A stretch of 64,000 nt of DNA, taken from NCBI GenBank assembly GCA_022414725.1, contig JAJSRW010000075.1, positions 1 through 64,000 on the forward strand. The letters run 5' to 3'. How positions within the stretch are numbered: the stretch's first letter is position 1; every line of letters begins with the position of its first letter. The notes beneath the pieces were generated by a model. It was not told the DNA's origin, did not search any database, and was given only the letters and a program-made list of their open reading frames with translations. This document shows, one piece after another, positions 14,241 through 25,900 of this stretch. The stretch is from Microglena sp. YARC. Lineage: Eukaryota; Chlorophyta; Chlorophyceae; Chlamydomonadales; Chlamydomonadaceae. The translations under genes and the position numbers were made by a program.

Positions 14241-14756
14241 TCATTGGTGTACCGTACAACATCGAGGCAAGCCGGGGAGGGCTGGGAGCCTGGGCCAACT
14301 CCCATTGCATTTTATCGCCAAAAAACCCTCGACCCCGCCGGATGCCGGGTCGAAGTCGGAAGAGTCATATTCACCCATTGCACTCGCCAACATACTTGCT
14401 CGCTGCGCCTCCTGTCCCTGCTTCTGTTGCTCATCCTGCGCCCAGGCTGCGCTACTTTTCGTTATCCCGGCAAAAAACCTACTTGCCACGTCGTTGTTCG
14501 AAGCACATGACTCGGTTGCTCCTTGCGAGTAATAATTGCCTATATACCTAACGCCTACGTACATGCCTTCGGAAGCTGGCCAGCACGCAACTCTTCTGAA
14601 CAACAGCGCCTCGGACGAAATGCAGCAGAGCGAACATGAATCTTGCTGCATCTTCTCTCCCTGCTTCTCCTGGATTTTCGGAAGCACATACGGCGAAGTG
14701 ACTCCTCCAACAAGCTCAGAAGCAAGGTGAGCTGCTCTCCACGTTTCGGTTGACAA
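14241..14756 (-). CDS. Unassigned open frame, 171 codons
   Basis: This is the longest open frame in the only non-repetitive stretch upstream of the RING-H2 gene. The translation is mixed-composition with a Ser/Ala/Gln-rich middle (QKQGQEAQRASMLASAMGEY). I recognise no family, signal peptide or membrane segment. Several overlapping frames on the other strand are almost as long, so it may be chance. No splice or promoter signals were judged convincing. Confidence 0.2.
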   Translation of the reverse strand: MSTETWRAAHLASELVGGVTSPYVLPKIQEKQGEKMQQDSCSLCCISSEALLFRRVACWPASEGMYVGVRYIGNYYSQGATESCASNNDVASRFFAGITKSSAAWAQDEQQKQGQEAQRASMLASAMGEYDSSDFDPASGGVEGFLAIKCNGSWPRLPALPGLPRCCTVHQ

Positions 14757-15657
14757 AGCACTCTGGAAATTCCATTACCCTAGGTTCGGTTCGGTTTGAT
14801 TCCGTGGTCTATCAGCCTTCAGGTCCCAAACTGTCTGCGGGTAGAATTAACATGGAAAGCATAAACGCTCTCTTGAGTACAGAGTGCTATCACAAAGCAT
14901 GCACACGGAAATTGCCGGATGGACCTAGAAATGACCACACCCAGATTGGAATGTTTTATTACATGGTTCTTCAGACAACTCTGGGCTGCTCACCCTTTTC
15001 CAATTCCAAGTTCCCCCGTGCGATACCAGAGAGCACACCAAGCGGATTAGAAAGTTCAATGAATTGTCCAGGTGCCCACATAGCAACACCCCAACTGCCA
15101 AAGTTGCCCCTCGCACGTAACCCTGCCTCGTTTTTGTAACTCAGCAAGCCAGAAATGCTGTTGCGGTATGCGAACTGCTCGCGGACTCCAACGCAGTCCT
15201 ACCAGCTTCTCACCATCTTCTCGACGAGAGCCATCTTCAACTTGGGGAGTGTGGTTTCGTGATCCTAGTGCCCTGCTGGACTCAAAATACGCCCTCAGCT
15301 TTCCGGGGTTAAGGGAGACTTGTGAGCATCACAGATTAAAAAACCGTTAATATTGATCTAGGGTAACAGTCTGACTGGGCCTAATCACAGAGGGATAGAT
15401 GCCCCCCACCCCACCCCACCCTACCCCACCCAACTCTCCACCTCCCCCCGCAATGAATACTAAACTTTAGGACCCGTGCATAGACTGCAATTGACCACTT
15501 GTACTTCACTTTGTGGACTACTACCACTGTACTGCATTTCAATGTTGTTGGTGTGTGCCAGGACTGGCAGCACAAAAGTTACTCACTATACAAAAACCTG
15601 TGGTCTGTACACGGGACGTGAGGTCTAGTATTCATTCCCTTCAACTCTGTTTTGTAG
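14757..15657. other. Non-repetitive stretch upstream of the RING-H2 exons
   Basis: Ordinary-complexity sequence, apart from a short C-rich block at about 15400-15450. It should contain the missing 5' exon or exons of the RING-H2 gene, because the first exon I can place starts in mid-codon. A 129-codon open frame (14750-15139, plus) is unassigned. I found no start codon and donor that join convincingly to 15658. Confidence 0.4.
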
Positions 15658-15766
15658 GAGTCCTGGGCATGTGGAGGCAAACAGCTATCTGTACCAAGCG
15701 CCAGCTGTGTCCCCCTTTGTGGGTGTAGTGCCGCGGTACGAGGAGGAGAGGGCCTTGATACCCAAG
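15658..15766 (+). CDS. RING-H2 gene, exon 1 of those found
   Basis: The acceptor is TTTTGTAG; the donor is AAG|GTATGT. Reading starts with the last base of a codon and gives 36 codons ending VVPRYEEERALIPK, phase 0 at the 3' end, which fits the next exon. A duplicated 3' end with its own donor follows 40 bases downstream. The assignment to this gene rests on phase, spacing and direction; exons hidden in the GT-rich intron cannot be excluded. Confidence 0.55.
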
Positions 15767-18700
15767 GTATGTCACGCATGTAGAGAGTGATCAGATGTGT
15801 ATGGTGCCGTGTAGTGCCGCAGTACAAGGAGGACAGGGGTGCACTGATACCCAAGGTGTGCCACGATTTTGGTACATCATGAGTTGGGTCGGTTGCGGTG
15901 TTTGTTTGTAGTTGTGTTCGTGTTTGTATCTGTGTTTGTATTTGTCTGTTGTGTTAGCGTTAGCGTTCGTATGTGTGTCTGTTTTTTGCCTGTGATTGCC
16001 TGAATCTGTGTTTGTGTCTGTCTGTATCTGTATCTGTGTTTTGTGCGTCTGTATGTGTTTGATTTTGTTAAGTCTGTCTGTCTGTCTGAGTCTGTCAGTC
16101 TGTCTGTCTGTAATTGTGTTTGAATGTGTGTTTGGATTTGTGGTATGTGTGTATGTGTAAGTGAATTTGTGTGCGTATGTGACTTTGTGTATATGTGTGT
16201 GTGTGCGTTGCGCTTGGCTGTATGTTTGTTGTTGTTTTTGTATTCTTGCTATTGTATTGTGTTAGTGTCTGTGTCTATGTGTGTCTGTATCTGTGTTTGT
16301 TGCTCTTGACTGCATGTTTGTAGTCGCTTTTGTATTTGTGTCATTGTATTGTGTCAGTGTTGGTGTCTATATGTGTGTGTTTGTATTTGTTGCGCTTGGC
16401 TGTATGTTTGTAGTTGTTTTTGTATTTGCGTTATTGTGTTTGTGCCTGTTTGTGTGTGTGTTTGTGTTTGTTGCGCTAGTCTGTATGTTTGTAGTTGTTT
16501 TTGTATTTGTGTTATTGAATTCTGTTAGTGTCTGTCTATATGTGTGTGTTTGTATTTGTTGCACTATTCTGTATGTTTGTAGTTGTTTTTGTATTTGCGT
16601 GATTGTGTTTGTGCCTGTGTTTGTATTTGTGTAAGCGATTGTTGCGCTTATCTGTATGTCTATAATCTTTTTTTGTATTTATGTCATTGTGTTGTGTGTG
16701 TTTCAGTGTTTGTGTGTGTTTGTGTTTGTTGTGCTTGGCTGTATGTGTTGTAGTTGTTTTTGTATATTGTGTTTTCGTATTCTGTTAGTTTCCATCTCAG
16801 TATTTGTTTGTGTTTGTTGCGCTAGTCTGTATGTTTGTAGTTGTTTTTGTATATTGTGTTTTCGTATTCTGTCAGTTTCCATCTCAGTATTTGTTTGTGT
16901 TTGTGGCGCTAGTCTGTATGTTTGTAGTCGTTTTTGTATATTGTGTTTTCGTATTCTGTTAGTTTCTATCTCAGTATTTGTTTGTGTTTGTTGCGCTAGT
17001 CTGTATGTTTGTAGTTGTTTTTGTATATTGTGTTTTCGTATTCTGTCAGTTTCCATCTCAGTATTTGTTTGTGTTTGTGGCGCTAGTCTGTATGTTTGTA
17101 GTTGTTTTTGTATATTGTGTTTCCTTATTCTGTTAGTTTCTATCTCAGTATTTGTTTGTGTTTGTTGCGCTAGTCTGTATGTTTGTAGTTGTTTTTGTTT
17201 ATTGTGTTTTCGTATTCTGTTAATTTTTATCTCTGTATTTGTTTGTGTTTGTTGCGCTAGTCTGTATGTTTGTAGTTGTTTTTGTTTATTGTGTTTTCGT
17301 ATTCTGTCAGTTTCCATCTAAGTATTTGTTTGTGTTTGTGGCGCTAGTCTGTATGTTTGTAGTTGTTTTTGTTTATTGTGTTTTCGTATTCTGTCAGTTT
17401 CCATCTCAGTATTTGTTTGTGTTTGTGGCGCTAGTCTGTATGTTTGTAGTCGTTTTTGTATATTGTGTTTTCGTATTCTGTTAGTTTCTATCTCAGTATT
17501 TGTTTGTGTTTGTTGCGCTAGTCTGTATGTTTGTAGTTGTTTTTGTATATTGTGTTTTCGTATTCTGTCAGTTTCCATCTCAGTATTTGTTTGTGTTTGT
17601 GGCGCTAGTCTGTATGTTTGTAGTTGTTTTTGTATATTGTCTTTCCTTATTCTGTTAGTTTCTATCTCAGTATTTGTTTGTGTTTGTTGCGCTAGTCTGT
17701 ATGTTTGTAGTTGTTTTTGTATATTGTGTTTTCGTATTCTGTCAGTTTCCATCTAAGTATTTGTTTGTGTTTGTGGCGCTAGTCTGTATGTTTGTAGTTG
17801 TTTTTGTATATTGTCTTTCCTTATTCTGTTAGTTTCTATCTCAGTATTTGTTTGTGTTTGTTGCGCTAGTCTGTATGTTTGTAGTTGTTTTTGTATATTG
17901 TGTTTTCGTATTCTGTCAGTTTCCATCTCAGTATTTGTTTGTGTTTGTTGCGCTAGTCTGTATGTTTGTAGTTGTTTTTGTATATTGTGTTTTCGTATTC
18001 TGTCAGTTTCCATCTAAGTATTTGTTTGTGTTTGTGGCGCTAGTCTGTATGTTTGTAGTTGTTTTTGTTTATTGTGTTTTCGTATTCTGTTAATTTTTAT
18101 CTCTGTATTTGTTTGTGTTTGTTGCGCTAGTCTGTATGTTCCTAATTGTATTTGTGTTGTTGTATAATGTTTGTTTCAGTATTTATATTTGGTGTGTGTT
18201 TGTGTTTGTTGCGCTTGTCTGTACGTTTATAGTTGTTTTTGTATTTGTGCACTTGTATTCTGTTAGTGTATATATTTGTGTGTGTGTGTGTGTTTGTTGC
18301 GCTTGTCTGAATGTTTATAATTGTTTTTGTATTTGTGTTATTTTTGTGTGTTTGTGTCTGTTTTGTTAATGTGTGTGTTAGTATTTGTTGCGCTTGTCTG
18401 TACGTTTGTAGTTGTTTTTGTGCTATTGTTTTGTGTAAGTGTCTGTGTCTATATGTGCAGGGGTCGGCTATGTTATATAATATTAGTGAATGCATAATAT
18501 TATGTAATATTATATAATATTAGTCGGACGAGCCGTCTCACCAGAATTTTGAATTTATTTGAAAAACTAATATTATTGTGACACTGGAATAATATTAGTT
18601 TTTCAATCACTAATATTAGTTGCCGTTCCCTATATATGTGTTTATGTGTGCGATGCGCTTGGCTGTATGTTGTGGTTGTTTTTGTATTTGTATGTGTGTT

Positions 18701-19917
18701 ATTGTATTGTGGTAGGGTCTGTGTCTATATGTGTTTGTTTGTATTTGTTGCGCTTGGCTGTATGTTTGTAGTTGCTTTTGTATTTGTGTTATTGTGTTTC
18801 TGCCTGTGTTTGTATTTGAGTATGTGTGTTTGTATTTGTTGCGCTTGTCTGTATGTTTGTAGTTGTTTTTGTGTTATTGTATTGTGTTAGTGTCTGTGTC
18901 TCTATGTGTGTATGTGTGCGTTGCGCTTGGCTGTATGCCTGTTTTTGTATTTGTGTTATTGTATTGTGTTGTAGTGTATGTGTCTATATGACTATGTGTG
19001 TATGTGTGGGATGCGCTTGTCTGTATGTTTGTAGTTGTTTTTGTATTTGTGTTATTGTATTGTGTTAGTGTCTGTGTCTATATGACTATGTGTGTATGTG
19101 TGCGATGCGCTTGGCTGTATGTTTGTAGTTGTTTTTGTATTTGTGTTATTGTTATCTGTTAGTGTCTATCTCTGTATTTGTATTTGTGTGTGTGTGTGTG
19201 CTTGTGCGTGTTTGTTGAGCTTGTCTGTATGTTTGTGATTGTTCTTGTGTTATTGTATTGTGTTAGTGCCTGTGTCTGTATTTGGGTATGTGTGTTTGTG
19301 CTTGGCTGTATGTTTGTTGTTGTTTTTGTATTTGCGTTGTTGTCTTGTGTTTCTGTCTGTCTATATTTGTGTGTGTTTGTATTTGTTGCGCCGAGCTGTT
19401 TGTTTGTAGTTGTTTTTGTATTTGCGTTATTATGTATGTGCCTGTATGTATGAGAATTTGGTATTGCATGGGCGGAAGCTCGTACTGAAGTTCCCGCTAT
19501 TTGTCATGACCATGTATTGCGTTGTGCTGCTGCTGCAGGCATCTCCGTCCTCTGCTTTTGTTGTTGGTGGCAGTGGCCGTGGCAGCAATGGTGAGTGTGG
19601 TGTGTATGGGGTTTGTGGGTTGGGGTCTGAGGGTCTGTGGGTTGTTTGTTTGATGTGTGAGGGTGTAGGGTTTGCAGGTTTGGGGTCTGAGTGTCTGTGG
19701 GTTGTTTGTTTGATGTGTGTGTATGAGTGTTGGGGTGGGTGGGTGGTGTGGTGGTGGGGGGGGGTATATAGGTTGTGTGTGGGGGGTGTGGGGGAGTGGG
19801 AGAGAGTGGGTGGGAGTGGGGGTTGGGGTGGGTGGGAGTGGATTGGGTGAGAGTGTGGAGGTGGATATGTCAGTGGCAGCGCTGTGAGTGCCGCGTGTTG
19901 GGTCTGTGTATGGATGG

Positions 19918-19949
<32 letters not shown>

Positions 19950-22900
19950 AGGGGTGGAAGGTGTGGGATTGGGGTGGGTGGGAGTGGGTTGGGTGAGAGT
20001 GTGGAGGAGTATTATGTCAGTGGCAGCGCTGGTGAGTGACACGTTTGTGTGTGTGTGTGTGGATGGATGTGTGGGTAGGTGGGGTGTGGAGGGTGTGGGA
20101 TTAGGGGTGGGGTTGGAAGGGAGTGGGTTGGGTGAGAGTGTCGAGGTGTATAATGTTAGTGGCAGCGCTGGTGAGTGCCGCGTGTGTGGGGGGGGTGGGG
20201 GATGTGTGGGTGGGATGAGGGGTGGAGGGTGTGGGATTGGGGGTGGGGGTGTGTGTGGGGGGGGGGAGTGGGTTGGGTGAGAGTGTGGAGGTGAATATGT
20301 CAGTGGCAGCGCTGGTGAGTGTGTGTGTGTGTGTGTGGATGGATGTGTGGGTGGAGGGGTGGAGAGTGTGGGATTGGGGTGGGGGTGGGTGAGAGTGGGG
20401 GAGGTTTATATATCAGTAGCAGCGCTAGTGAGTGCGGGGTGTTTGGGTATGTGGTGTGTGTGTGTGGATGAATGTGTGGGTGGGGGTGTGGAGAGTGTGG
20501 GATTGGGGGTGGGGGTGGGTTGGGTGAGATTGTGGAGGTGTATGTGTCTGTAGCAGATAGTTAATGCCGCGTGTTGGGCCTGTGTGTGTGTGTAGATGGA
20601 TGGTGGGTGGGGGGGATCGAGGGTGGGGGTGGGGGTGTTGGTGAGAGTGTGGAGGTGGAGGTGGATAAGTTAGTGGCAGCGCTAGTGAGTGCCGCGTGTT
20701 GGGGTATGTGAGTGGATGAATGTGTGGGTGGAGAGTGTGGGCTTGGGGGTGGGAGTGGGTTGGGTGAGAGTGTGGAGATGTATATGTCAGTAGCAGCGCT
20801 AGGGAGTGTGGGGTGTTTGGGTATGTGGATGTGTGTGTGTGTGTGTGTGTGTGTGGATGAATGTTTTTGTGGAGAGGTGAAGGGTGTGGGACTGGGATTG
20901 GGGGTGGGTGGGAGTGGTTTGGGTGAGAGTGTGGAGGTGGATAAGTTAGTGCAGCGCTAGTGAGTGCCGCGTGTTGGGGTCCGTCAGTGGATGTGTGTGG
21001 GTGGGTGTGGGTGAGTGGATGTGTGTGTGGGGGGGGATTGGGGTGGGGATTGGGTGTGGGTGGGAGTGTGTTAGGTGAGAGTGTGGAGGTGGACATATCA
21101 GCAGCAGCGCTGGTGAGTACCGCGTGTTGGGGTCCGTGAATGGATGTGTGGGTGGAGGGTGTGGGAGTGGGGTTGGGTGTGTGTTGTTGGTGGTGAAAGA
21201 GGGTTTGGGTGGGTGAAAGTGGGAGTGGTAGTGGCACCGGGAGTGAGTAGGGATAGTCAGGTTGCGTGAAACCCTAGACCCTAAACCCTAACAGCATGTT
21301 GCATGAAACCCTAACCCTATACCCTCACAGCATGAAAACAATAAACACTTTTAAATATCCCTGTGCCCTGAAACCCTGCAGCCGCCAAGCTTGAGGCAGT
21401 ACAACGTACTGCCGGCCCTGCCCTTGGAGTGAGCCAGGGCACTAGTGATAGCACCGCACCACAGCTAGCACCGCAAGCGCTGCGACGAGCTGGCAGTAAC
21501 ATGAGTCTAGGAGTTGGTGCTGATTCTCCGAAAAACATGAAGAGGAGCAAGTCTCAGGTTGGTTGGTTAGTTGGTTGGCTGTTTAGCTGGTTGGTTGGTT
21601 GGCTGGTTTAGCTTGTTGGTTTTTTTGTTGGCTGGTTAGTTGGTTGGTTAGCTGGTTGGTTGGATACTAGCACCGCAAGCGCAGAAACAGGCTGGCAGTG
21701 TCATAAGAAGAGGGGTTGGTGGTGATTCTCTGGAAAGCCAGGAAGCGGAGTCTCAGGTTGGTTGGTTGGTTGGTTGGTTATCCGGTTGGTTGGGTACTAG
21801 CACCGCAAGCACAGCAACAGACTGGCAGTAACATGAGTCTAGGGGTTGGCGGTGATTCTCGGAAGGCCATGAAGCGGAGCAAGTCTCAGGTTGGTTGGTT
21901 GGCTGGTTAGCTGCTCGTTTAGTTGGTTAGCTGGTTGGTTGGTTCGTTGGCTGGTTAGCTGCTCGTTTAGTTGGTTAGCTGGTTGGTTGGTTGGTTGGCT
22001 GGTTAGCTGCTCGTTTAGTTGGTTAGCTGGTTGGTTGGTTGGTTGGCTGGTTAGCTGCTCGTTTAGTTGGTTAGCTGGTTGGTTGGTTGGTTGGCTGGGT
22101 AGCTGCTCGTTTAGTTGGTTAGCTGGTTGGTTGGTTGGCTGGTTAGCTGCTCGTTTAGTTGGTTAGCTGGTTGGTTGGTTGGTAAGTTGTTTGGTTTGTT
22201 TGCTGGCTGGTTGGATGGATACTAGCACCGCAAGCGCTGCGACGGGCTGGCAGTAACATGATAAAAGGGGTTGGTGGTGATTCTCCAAAAGGCAGGAAGC
22301 GAAACAAGCCTCAGGTTATTTGGTTGGCTGGTTAGCCATTTGGTTAGTTGGTTAGCTGGTCGTTTATTTGGTTAGCCTGCTGGTTGGCTGGTTAGCCATT
22401 TGGTTGGTTGGTTAGCTGGTCGTTTATTTGGTTAGCCTGCTGGTTGGCTGGTTAGCCATTTGGTTGGTTGGTTAGCTGGTCGTTTATTTGGTTAGCCTGC
22501 TGGTTGGCTGGTTAGCTATTTGGTTAGTTGGTTAGCTGGTCGTTTATTTGGTTAGCCTGCTGGTTGGTCGTTTATTTGGTTAGCCTGCTGGTTGGCTGGT
22601 TAGCCATTTGGTTAGTTGGTTAGCTGGTCGTTTATTTGGTTAGCCTGCTGGTTGGCTGGTTAGCCATTTGGTTGGTTGGTTAGCTGGTCGTTTATTTGGT
22701 TAGCCTGCTGGTTGGCTGGTTAGCCATTTAGTTGGTTGGTTAGCTGGTCGTTTATTTGGTTAGCCTGCTGGTTGGCTGGTTAGCCATTTGGTTAGTTGGT
22801 TAGCTGGTCGTTTATTTGGTTAGCCTGCTGGTTGGCTGGTTAGCCATTTGTTTGGTTGGTTAGCTGGTCGTTTATTTGGTTAGCCTGCTGGTTGGCTGGT

Positions 22901-25900
22901 TAGCCATTCGGTTAGTTGGTTAGCTGGTCGTTTATTTGGTTAGCCTGCTGGTTGGCTGGTTAGCCATTTGGTTAGTTGGTTAGCTGGTCGTTTATTTGGT
23001 TAGCCTGCTGGTTGGCTGGTTAGCCATTTGTTTGGTTGGTTAGCTGGTCGTTTATTTGGTTAGCCTGCTGGTTGGCTGGTTAGCCATTTGGTTAGTTGGT
23101 TAGCTGGTTGGAGCCATTTGGTTAGTTGGTTAGCTGGTCGTTTATTTGGTTAGCCTGCTGGTTGGCTGGTTAGCCATTTGGTTAGTTGGTTAGCTGGTCG
23201 TTTATTTGGTTAGCCTGCTGGTTGGCTGGTTAGCCATTTGGTTAGTTGGTTAGCTGGTTGGTTGGATACTACCACCGCCAGCGCTGCGACGGTCTGGCCG
23301 TAGGGAGAAGCAGGGGATTATGTGTGTGCTGGTTGGTGCGTGTAGGAGGGAGGGGATGGATGGGAGTGGGGAGAGTGAGGGAGGCTGGTGGGATGGCTGG
23401 GGTGGGGGAAGTGGTGGGGCAGGAAATATGTCAGGAAGAGTAAGGGAGTATGTTTGTGGGTGGGGTACATGTTTAGGTGGGGTGGGGGTTGAGATAACTG
23501 GGGGGAGGGGGGGGGGGGGGGGGGGATAGTACGGTAGTATGTGGGTGTTTGTGGGTGCACAAGGGATATGCGTCCGTCAGTGTTTTCAGTGGCATGCACT
23601 GCAGAGAAAACCGGTGTAAACCGTTATGTAACCGAGCCCAAAACAGTTGTTGCCAACGGGAGGGAAGGGAGGGGGGGGGGGGGGGGGGGGGGGGTCAGTG
23701 TTTTGTGGGTGAAACATTTTGTGGGTGAAACATCATGGCTGTGTGTTGATGTGAGGGGTAGGGGGGGAGTACAAGTGTAAATCATTCTGTAACCCAGCCC
23801 CAAATAGGTGTGGCCAAAGGCCAAAGGGGCACCGTACTATGATTGGGGAGGTGGTTTGTCTACGTGTGTGTAGGTTTGGCCACCGGCCACACGGGCTACC
23901 GTACTAGTACACACATACATACATACATACATACGTACATACATACATACATACGTACGTACGTACGTACGTACGTACATACATACATACATACATACAC
24001 ACACACACATGCATACACACACACATGCATGCATGCAGACATACACACACACATGCATGCATACATACACATACACACACACATGCATGCATACACACAC
24101 ACACACACACGCCTGCATGCATACACAGAGACATGTGTGCATGCATACATACCTATACTTACCCTGTTCCCCTGTCTTCTTCCCCCAAAACAGCAGAAGG
24201 GGGTTGACAGGCCAGTAACATTCGCTGACATAGTTGCACAGCCTGGCACAACATCCAAGGGGGAGCTAGCACCACCAGTTGCACTGGTTCCTCAAGACGA
24301 GGACGATGACTTCTGTGAGTATTTTATGCAGTACAATGTAGTTCAATGCAGTACAGCACTGTACAAGGAAGTACAATTCAGTATATACAGATAGTTCCTC
24401 AAAACGAGGACGATGACTTCTGTGAGTATTTTATGCAGTACAATGTAGGACAATGCAGTACAACACTGTACAAGGAAGTACAATTCAGTACATACAGATA
24501 GTTCCTCAAGACAAAGACGATGACTTCTGTGAGTATTTATGCAGTACAATGTAGTACAACACTGTACAAGGAAGTACAATTCAGTGTATACAGATAGTTC
24601 CTCAAGACGAAGACGATTTCTTCTGTGAGTATTTTATGCAGTACAATGTAGTTCAATGCAGTACAACACTGTACAAGGAAGTACAATTCAGTATATACAG
24701 ATAATTCCTCAAGACGAAGACAATGACTTCAGTGAGTATTTTATGCAGTACAATGTAGTACAATGCAGTACAGTTCAGTATAAACAGATCGTTTCTCAAG
24801 ACGAAGACGATGACTTATGTAAGTATTTTATGCAATACATGTAGTACAATGCAGTACAACACTGTACAAGGAAGAACAATTCAGTATATACAGATAGTTC
24901 TCCAGATGAGGACGATGATTTCCTTAAGTGTTTTGGGGCATTTACATTACAGTTACACCACCAGTTGCACTTGTTCCAGTCATTTCCATTTCAGTTACGC
25001 TACTAGGTGCACTGGTTCCAGTCAATTCCATTTCAGTACTGGAGAACCACCACTGCGCCCATCCAAGAGGCAGCTAGCACCACCCGTTGCACTGGTTATA
25101 GTCAAATCCATTTCAGTTACGCAACTAGGTGCACTGGTTCCAGTCAGTTCCATTTGAGTACTGGAGAACCACCACTGCGCCCATCCAAGAGGCAGCTAGC
25201 ACCACCCGTTGCACTGGTTATAGTCATTTCCATTTCAGTTACGCTACTAGGTGCACTGGTTCCAGTCAATTCCATTTCAGTACTGGAGAAGCATCACTGT
25301 GCCCATCCAAGGGGCAGCTAGCACCACCCGTTGCACTGGTTATAGTCATTTCCATTTCAGTTACGCTACTAGGTGCACTGGTTCCAGTCAATTTCATTTC
25401 AGCACTGGAGAAGCATCACTGTGCCCATCCAAGGGGCAGCCAGCACCACCCGTTGCACTGGTTATAGTCAAATCCATTTCAGTTACGCTACTAGGTGCAC
25501 TGGTTCCAGTCAATTCCATTTCAGCACTGGAGAAGCATCACTGTGCCCATCCAAGGGGCAGCTAGCACCACCCGTTGCACTGGTTCCAGTCACTTCCATT
25601 TCAGTTACGCTACTAGGTGCACTGGTTCCAGTCAATTTCATTTCAGCACTGGAGAAGCATCACTGTGCCCATCCAAGGGGCAGCCAGCACCACCCGTTGC
25701 ACTGGTTATAGTCATTTCCATTTCAGTTACGCAACTAGGTGCACTGGTTCCATTCAATTCCATTTCAGCACTGGAGAAGCATCACTGTGCCCATCCAAGG
25801 GGCAGCTAGCACCACCCGTTGCACTGGTTCCAGTCACTTCCATTTCAGTTACGCTACTAGGTGCACTGGTTCCAGTCAATTTCATTTCAGCACTAGAGAA

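Larger units (their letters stand above)
21558..23265. repeat. Intron 3: TTGG-rich arrays, 60-bp units
   Basis: TTGGTTGGC-type repeats around the exon-3 copies, then an exact 60-bp tandem (GGTTAGCCTGCTGGTTGGC landmark) from about 22321 to 23260, about 15 copies. The left part (21890-22190) uses a shorter unit with GCTGCTCGTTTAGTTGG. Confidence 0.9.

Noticed and set aside
16124..19488. Cysteine/valine-rich repeat proteins in the GT-rich region
   Set aside because: They arise from an 87-bp stop-poor tandem repeat lying in an intron; several frames are open at once.
23837..24258. HTHTHT/VCVCVC proteins over the CATA/CACA tract
   Set aside because: Microsatellite translation; open on both strands.
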